A stretch of DNA of 64,000 nt from Eucalyptus grandis (taxonomy: Eukaryota; Streptophyta; Magnoliopsida; Myrtales; Myrtaceae). Positions 57,058-64,000 of this stretch are shown one piece after another. The DNA lies in assembly GCF_016545825.1 (NCBI RefSeq), contig NC_052620.1:6820001-6884000 (forward strand), given 5' to 3'. The notes below the pieces were generated by a model. That model saw nothing but the letters and a program-made list of their open reading frames with translations, was not told where the DNA came from and searched no databases. The number at the start of each line of letters is the position of its first letter. Within the stretch, counting starts at the first letter, position 1. The position numbers were made by a program, and so were the translations under genes.

Positions 57058-58730
57058 CTGTGGGAATCCATTTAATCAAACCACCATCCACCAAAAGTAA
57101 AATAGGGCACAACCATGGTCCAATGACTAAATTGTCCTTCCATTTATTAGGGAAAAGAGGAAAAAGAACCTGTAGGCTTTTGGCCCGTTTTATCCTTTAA
57201 AAAAAAAAAAAAAAATGGAGCCAGACGAGCAAGAATTGATGACCATTATACAAGGGTTGTAAAAATGGGACCTTTTTTTTTTTTTAGTGATATGCCCAAT
57301 TCAATCAAACCATGTTTCGTGAATTTGGATGAAATGAAGTTATTAGTTGATGATTCAGCTATTTCAATTGTCAACTAATTAAATCCAAATGGCAAAGTAA
57401 ACACACGTGAATTTCAACTAGTTTGCAGAAAAAACTCAAAACAAAACTTCAAATTATGTCATTTATATATTAAATAGATGTATTTCAATCATAAGATAAC
57501 GTATTAATATATTGCATTCTTTTCTAAGCAGTTGTTCTCATATCTATTTTACTATAGGTCATAAGAAGTGCATGGGTTCACCATTCTATGACTTTGAGAA
57601 CTAATAGTAGATGTTTTATGTTACGTATGTTTAAAAATGGAACCCAATTCGGTGTTGGTATGTCATTGATATATCATTTAAATTAGGTGTGATAATTTCG
57701 ATCAAACATTAATAACTTCAAAAGCGTTGGTAAACCATCGGAATAAACATTAGTAGATTATTAAAGTAGTTGGTGATCTTGAAAGTACAAAGAAATATTA
57801 GTACTTTTCAAGATCCACAAGATAAAAAGTTGGTGAGTGACTAAAATCAATTTGGTAAAAAAAAAAAAATCAATTGGTATCTTAATTTAATGAATGTTGT
57901 TAAAACAATCAAATTAACGTTTGTAATTTCAAATTAAAGATAGTGATTTGAAAGGCGTTGTTGACAAAAAAAAAAAAAAAGGCGTTAAAATGTCACAAGA
58001 ATAAATATTGGTTGATTATTAGAGTAGTTCATAATTTTGGAAATGTTGGTACTTTTCAAAACCTAACAAGATAAAACGTTGGCAATTAACTAAAATCGGT
58101 TTGTATCTTAATGTGACAAATGTTAATACATCAATCACATTAAGTTCAGTATATTCAAATAAAGTTAGTAATTTCAAATACGTTGGTGAGCTTCAAGAAT
58201 AAATGTTGGTAGATTATAAAAGTAGTTGGTAGTTTTGAAAAAAAAAAAAAAAAAGGTTTGTGCTTTTCAAAGCCTATATAAGCAAATTATCCACTGTACT
58301 TGACAGTTATCAACCGGGTTCACAATGTTCGAGCATGGAACTTTGTTCCAAATGAACATAATACTAAAAATTTTTTTCACTTTTGGCAGACGGGCAACTC
58401 AAATTAAATTAAATAGGTAAATCCTAACCATAAGACAAGAGCGGCTCATTAGAAGCTTCACTATCTATGCAATTAATTCCATAAATTTTTTTTTTTCAAA
58501 GTAAAAGTTGGGATCACTAGATTATATACCAAAGACTATGAGCTAGAAATAGTTAACAACAATCAATCTTCAAATTTCTAAGTAATTCACAAGTGTGTTA
58601 TGGTGAGCATTAACAAGCATGAAGCATGACAATTTTAATTTCTTGTAGAAAAATAACAAAGCACCCATAGCTATGCTTATAAACCAATGAAAATAATGGT
58701 AGGGAGCTAGAATTATGGATGGTATGGTAC
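57058..58730 (-). other. CNL gene intron with imperfect tandem repeats
   Basis: Between the donor at 58730-58729 and the acceptor ending at 57058. Three diverged units with 'gtt.gt.(a/g)...aataaa(c/t)(a/g)tt.gt(a/t)gattat' and 'aaagtagtt.gt..ttttgaaa' start near 57720, 57982 and 58178. Several A runs of 13-16 bases lie at 57198-57215, 57966-57980 and 58238-58255. No gene inside. Confidence 0.7.
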
Positions 58731-59466
58731 CTTTTCAAAACAAAAGAGTGCAGGTTGGTTCTCATTAGTAGTTGTACCCTGGCAGCTTTGGAATTCACAA
58801 GCAAATGAGAATGACCTCATATTGTCGCAATGTCTCACTTGCAATTGCTTAAAGAGTGGCCATGCTGAAGTATGACTATTCTGGTAGAAGCTCCTCAGTT
58901 TCGGCAAGTCAAATAATCTTAGTTCGGTTAATTGCGGAAAGAAGAGATCACCTGCACTCATCCCTACTCCGTCTTCCTCCGTGATAATTTCCTCCACCCC
59001 ACAATCCCATACCAAAAGTTTTTGGAGCTGTGTCATACTTTTTGCCACCGAGCTTGGAAATAAACTTTTGAGACTCTCACACTTGGACAACCTCCATGCA
59101 TTGTAAGCATCCAAAGGTAAGACCTCCTTGAGGAAGTCCACTCCACACGTATTTCATTTTTGAGAGCCGCATCAAAACTAATTCTCTCAATTGAAAAGTA
59201 TTTGTAGAACAAACTTCGCTAAATTCAAACTCTGGGACTTGAAATACCACTTCTAAGGATCCACAATCGGTCACAGTTATCTTCTCTAGGTTTTGAAATC
59301 TTGTGAGCATATTATAAGATGAAAATATGGATAAAAGTTTCTCACAATACATCACTACTAGTGTCTTGAGTTTGCCAAAGGCATTTGAATCAAGATCATC
59401 AAGCCATATCTTCTCCATATTATCCATTTGCAAGATCTTCATCGACTCCATACTAGGAAACTCAAC
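58731..59466 (-). CDS. CNL-type resistance protein, LRR exon with a one-base frameshift
   Basis: The acceptor aacag|GTTGAG (exon from 59466) and donor GAAAAG|GTACC (exon end 58731) are both phase 0. Reading: VEFPSMESMKILQMDNMEKI, WLDDLDSNAFGKLKTLVV, LRELVLMRLSKMKYVWSG, then after a frame change SKCESLKSLFPSSVAKSMTQ, FPQLTELRLFDLPKLRSFY, ending LFCFEK. The length of 736 nt is 245 codons plus one base. The extra base falls at 59085-59093 (gag-gtt-g-tcc-aag). Without it the frame is continuous. LRR module of an RPS2-like CNL. Confidence 0.85.
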
Positions 59467-61879
59467 CTGTTATTTTTCAATTTAATTAATTAGAGCCGAT
59501 TCTCTATTCTCTCAGAAAAGAAAATGCTTTAATTTCAAGAATAAAGAAGATCACAGGATGGACATTATCAAAGAATAGAAAGAAAAGAAGACTAAATGTA
59601 CGTTATTTATTTTTAGCAAATGCCACCCCCTAAAATTCATTCTCCTGTCATATAATTTTAAAGTAGAAAGCATAAATTTTCTAATATATATCAAGCATTA
59701 TGTTTAAGCAGTAACATAACCATAGCCTTCTTAGTTAGACAATTATATTCATTTCATGCATTATTTGTCTCCCATGAACCTCAAATTTAGCCTATCTTAG
59801 ATTTAGCTCATTACAACACTGAAAAACACAATAGCTAATATACTCTCCCATTTCTTTGAAGTGCAAACGACAAAACAGAAACCAATTTGCACAAACCAAT
59901 GCTTCATTGATCTTGCACTTCAAAAGTTCTTCGACAAAGTATAGACTCAAAGAAAACACATCAAATACTGAAGAAAAGAATCCAACAATTAAATCAAAAG
60001 ATGGTAAGTGCAGGCATGTACTGTTTAATTGATGTTGTCCGGGATTCTCCGATCACTAGTTGATTTGTTTCTTATAAGTTTTTTATCTTGAAATTATCAA
60101 GACTTAGGATATTACTCTTGCATTATCTTTGTTAATAGTAGATCTCTCTTATTTAAGTTGCCTATAAATATAAACCAATTAAATATTTTTCTTTAGTTCT
60201 AAAGATGAATTGATTTGATTACTTGGTTTGCCTATTTGACTTATCTTTTTCCTTGTTTGAATTGGCCTTTCTATCTCTTTCATCTCTCTTTAGTTTCTCC
60301 GTCTTTTTCTTATTATCTGATTTTCCTCCACTTTCAATGAATCTAAACCTAACTTTCTTCATGCTTTCGTTCCACATTAGTTGGTTTTGGATATAGATAT
60401 GTTCTTCATCAATTGGTCATTGAGCTAGATCTCTTCAATATTAATTGGTATCAGAACTTCGCTTTAAATATGTATTATTGTTGTGCAACTATTCTAGACC
60501 AAGGGCCAACGCTATGGTACTTATTTTAGTTACTACACTTGCATTTATGATCTGATATGCTCATGAAGATATATGGCATCATGCCTATTGAAACTTTAGC
60601 CGCCATGCTTGCTTATTAGTAGCCACTCTATGTTTGGTATATTTTCTCTTTTAATAATGTTGCAATATTTATTAACTTTGGTATATCGAAATTTGAAAAG
60701 AGTAGGGCTTATCAAGATTATTATGTCGATTGGTATGGCAATTATTATTATTATGATTATCATGTTATTCTAATAATGTTGACTGTTAGGAGTAATCCAA
60801 CTATTGTCGTGATTGTGGTTATCATAAATCCTTAACAATCTTGAAGAGGTTAAACAAATTTTGGTGGTCAAAGAGAATATTTCAACAATTTTAGTGAGAA
60901 TTGAATAGATTCAATCAAAAACCGTAAGGAAGACAACAAAATAGTCCAAAATCAATTGTCTATTGAGCAAAATAGCATGGATAAGTGCTCTCAATGTCTT
61001 GAAGATTTAAATAAGGACTCTGCTTGTGGGAATAGTATAGTGAGTGGAGTAAAATTCTACTAACTAATCTGGATGAATTTAAAGAAGCACCTTCTGAAAT
61101 TTAGTAAAATCTTGAACGTAATTTCTCCTATTGATCATTCATAGAAATGCAAATTTGTGATGCTAAAATTTGTACTAAAATACTTAGTATAGCCTTATAC
61201 TTCCAAGGTGCATATCCAAATCTCCTTTTGTGGAGATTGATATATGACATGATTCTTCAACCACCTTGCTGTTTATTTGTCTTATTTATGCTTGCTTAGT
61301 TTGAACTCTTTTTCTTGTTCTTTTTCTTTTTTTTGGAGGGGGGTAAGGAACTCTTGTTTTAATTACCTATGATATCAGCCAAGATACTTTTTTTCTTCAT
61401 TTTTGAGGATGAATTCATTGATTAATGAGTTTGCCTATTTGTTGTTTCTTCTTCCTCGCCTAATTTGTCCTCTCTCTCTCTCTAGTTTTTCCCTAGTTTG
61501 TTGCTATCTGATTTCCCTTCGGATTTTATGATTCTGAACCAACCTTGCTATGCAATTTCATTCTATAAAATCAGTTGCTAACATATGTATCATACACCTA
61601 GTAAAAAGCTCCCCAAATTTTTAGTGATAGTGAATGACTGTGTATTGAATTATAGATTCCATGTCAATGCAATTGAGTTATTTACATGTAATGCATGTAG
61701 CAGCCACTCTCCTGCTATGCAAAGAAAATATTGGCTTGTGTGGAGCCACAAATACAGATTTGCTAAGTCATGATTCAATTTTACACCAAAGCTCCTTTGT
61801 TTAGCATTTGATGAAGCTGACTAGGTTTGACCCCAAAATGAAAAGTATTATGTTAACTACTTGCAGTTTTAGTCATAAT

Positions 61880-62200
61880 CAAGAAATAAAGGTGCATTGG
61901 AAGTCCTAAATCTTATATTTGAAATGTAGTTAAGTCCTAAACCTTCAAATTGGTTTACTCAAGTTTTAAATGTTTTTGAAAAAGCGTAATCAAGTTTTTT
62001 CAGTACACATAACTTAGATTGCCTATGCGGCAACCTCAAATTGCATTTGTTTGTATTAATTTATGACTTAATTACATCAATTGAAAGGTTTAGGTTTCAA
62101 TTGCACTTTTGATAAAGGTTTAAGAGTTTATTGCACCAATTAAAAAATTTATGACTCGATTGCATTTCATAAATACATTTTAGGACTTGTGGAACGATTT
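61880..62200. mobile_element. Fold-back MITE, family F-like, copy 3 (diverged)
   Basis: Left phrases 'aagtcctaaat', 'agtcctaaacc' and 'gcgtaatcaag' are mirrored by 'atgacttaattac', 'tttaggtttcaattgc' and 'attttaggacttg' on the right. Same type as 20935-21255 and 29155-29530, but the centre differs. Confidence 0.5.
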
Positions 62201-62429
62201 TCCTATCACAATATTTACAATTGACTTCAGTAATAGTGACAAAATGACTCCTAAAACTTATTCCGGTTTGGCATGTTTAAGAACTAAATTTTTTTTCCTT
62301 TATTAGTAAAACTTGTTCTGGTTCAGCATTGGAGTCTTTCCATAGCCCAAATTAGTTTCAGGAGAACGGAAAGTATATTTGGCATTTTTCATTGAATTTT
62401 CCTTTTTTTAATTGTAAAAAATGTGGTGC

Positions 62430-62830
62430 TAATGTGGTGATGCCACATAAAAAAAAAAAAAGGTGAAAAAAATTTTAAAAGTACATATAAGAAAACAACG
62501 TGGGAGAAGGGGCGTCTCAAGCCTTTTGCACTGGCAAGGGCAACAACCTTGGGTCATGGCTAGGGCGCTGAACACCCTCGCCAAGTCATCAGCAGTTGCC
62601 AAACTTGGCTCTCGCCACCACGTGAGTGAGCGCACTTGCCCTCACCCAAATTGGCAAGGGTGGTGATAGGCCATTGCTTGCTCATTGTGAGGGTTGCCTT
62701 AGCCTTCCTAGTTTGTAAGCGGGAAGGGAAGCTGTAGTGGCGCTCCCTATGCGGCCCTTCCCTCATTAATTGGCGATGTCTTCTAGGACCTTTTTTTATT
62801 TCCAGTTTCATATTAGTGCTGATTTTTTTT
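62430..62830. repeat. Fold-back-like GC-rich stretch, unassigned
   Basis: It starts with 'cataaaaaaaaaaaaaggtgaaaaaa' and ends with T-rich 'tttttatttcc...'. The interior is richer in GC, with 'gccttgg/ccaagg' and 'ggcaagg' motifs and overlapping ORFs on both strands. Composition resembles the centre of the 3.2-4.1 kb MITE-like sequence. No gene supported. Confidence 0.3.
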
Positions 62831-63451
62831 TTCTAATTTTTAGTATTTTCTTAATTTCTTTTTTTCAATTTTTCGATGTGGCAATAGTGAAACAGCTCCC
62901 TTTCTGCTTGAGGAAGCTCCATCATCTTGTCAAAGGCCATGCAAGACTAAAATTATGATAAAAATGCAGAATTTCTCTATAGAAAAAGAAGAAGAAGAAA
63001 AAAGACAGACTTAACAAGTCTTGAAATGCATCAATTGTGTAAATTTTAGAACTTCAATGCTGAACCAACACAAGTTTTAGAACTCGTAGCGTCATTAACC
63101 CTTGATCTTACGTTGACCAATTTAGCATTTTCTAGACTCTAGATTAATTAAAAGTTGTTAATTGAAGCTTAGCCTCTCATTAATAGTTGTACTTCAGCTA
63201 CAATTTAGTCTAATACTTGAAAAGGAAAGAAAAAAATATTAAGTTTTTGAAACTTATGAAAAAGTTTTGATATACATTTCAAAATGTTTATAATAAAGAA
63301 GTAGCTTTGAGATGTTTCTTATTTGAGATCAAAGATATGTAAAAGAAAATGATAAGTTATCATAAGTCACCCCACATATCGTTACATTGTATTAGCTCAA
63401 ACCATTAGGATAACAAACTAGATATGCCATTAAAGAAGAATGAGTGCAAAC

Positions 63452-64000
63452 CTTTTTGACAAGTAAAAGCGGTTGTTGTGTTGGAATGCTGCCCTCTAGT
63501 TTTCTACGACTTGCATCTCCTAAAATCAACTCCACAGCTTTACAATCTTCAATAGTAAACTCTTTCAAGGAGGGCCACTCTGAAATATGCTTCCCTTGGC
63601 AGAAACTTCTGAGTTTTGGCATGTTGTGAAGATATAGAGTGACAAGTTGAGGAATTACAATTTTATCAATTGCTTCTTCAGGTTTCTCCTCTTCTTTGGC
63701 GACAATGTACTCCATCTCTCCACAACCACTGAGACCAAGATATTGGAGTTGTCCTAGACTTTTTGCCATAGACATTGTAAAAAGGTTTCTCAGACATTGA
63801 CACTCCTCAATTGTCAAGGACTCCATACAGTGAAGTAGCCTCTTCCACATGGATGATGGAATCACATTCATTAGGTTATGACACTGCTTCACCTTGAGGA
63901 CCTTTAGACGGAAAAAGGATTCCGCAAGGATTTTATTGTTCCATAGTTCTTTGTGTTGAACTCCCTCAACATGTAGCTCTTCTAACTTCGGCATTGCAAG
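63452..64000 (-). CDS. CNL-type resistance protein, LRR exon, partial at the window edge
   Basis: The open frame enters from the right edge and ends at a donor (AAAAAG|GTTTGC, GT at 63451-63450), phase 0. It reads MPKLEELHVEGVQHKELWNN, LKVLKVKQCHNLMNVIPSSM, MESLTIEECQCLRNLF, SMAKSLGQLQYLGLSGCGEM, VTLYLHNMPKLRSFCQGKHI, WPSLKEFTIEDCKAVELIL, ending QQPLLLVKK. The layout is the same as the exon at 58731-59466 (..FPQLTEL..LPKLRSF..., ..QPALFCFEK), so these are duplicated LRR modules. The coiled-coil and NB-ARC parts must lie beyond 64000. Confidence 0.85.

Larger units (their letters stand above)
59467..63451 (-). other. CNL gene long intron (or intergenic gap between two CNL units)
   Basis: About 4 kb with no LRR-coding segment that I can see. 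It contains a fold-back MITE (61880-62200) and T-rich runs. A plus-strand stretch at 60500-61150 has unassigned remnants. The flanking exons have compatible phases (0/0), so one intron is the simplest reading; two separate tandem genes cannot be excluded. Confidence 0.55.

Noticed and set aside
60480..61150. Possible retroelement Gag or glycine-rich gene remnant inside the CNL intron
   Set aside because: Tyr/Asn-rich translations come from 'ttattattat' repeats; no motif that I could name.

Overview
This window is nuclear DNA from a flowering plant, most likely a woody dicot. The evidence is an AT-rich background, intron-containing genes, plant-only families (LRR receptor-like kinase, CNL-type resistance-gene LRR exons, NF-YB, Gnk2/DUF26, cytochrome P450) and many LINE, hAT, LTR and MITE remnants. 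Myrtaceae (for example Eucalyptus) is a guess from overall style and is not proven. I see no bacterial, organellar or viral replicon.

Layout. 1-9 kb: a mosaic of partial duplications, all decayed. It holds two dead Gnk2-like (DUF26) genes on the minus strand and two 5'-truncated LINE inserts, each with a target-site duplication. 9.8-16.6 kb (minus): a three-exon LRR receptor-like pseudokinase of the Arabidopsis At5g10020 (SIRK1) type. Its length is near full, but two single-base frameshifts interrupt the reading frame. 17-36 kb: intergenic DNA with fold-back MITEs (one nested in another), tandem duplications, a LINE with a 13-bp target-site duplication and a Harbinger-like MITE flanked by TTA. 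36.2-36.75 kb (plus): an intact single-exon NF-YB transcription factor with a TATA box and a CT-rich leader. 40-42.85 kb: LINE reverse transcriptase/RNase H remnants ending in a 31-A tail, followed by a 76-bp tandem duplication. 44.2-44.7 kb: a Ty1-copia Gag fragment. 47.7-52.45 kb (minus): a dead hAT (BED zinc finger) transposase whose BED region is split by a 2.79-kb solo LTR with a CAAAG duplication. 54 kb: a P450 pseudogene fragment. 56.2-64 kb (minus): the last three visible LRR exons of a CNL-type resistance gene whose N-terminal part lies beyond the right edge.

The likely functional content is therefore small: the receptor-like kinase (if the frameshifts are consensus errors), NF-YB, and the 3' part of the CNL gene. 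These genes do not form a pathway or cluster; the rest is transposon- and duplication-driven. The three frameshifts, in otherwise well-preserved exons of two genes, raise the question of assembly indel error versus pseudogenisation. I found no convincing sign of an undescribed multi-gene system.

All family assignments come from reading translations by eye and from memory of the families. No database search was run.
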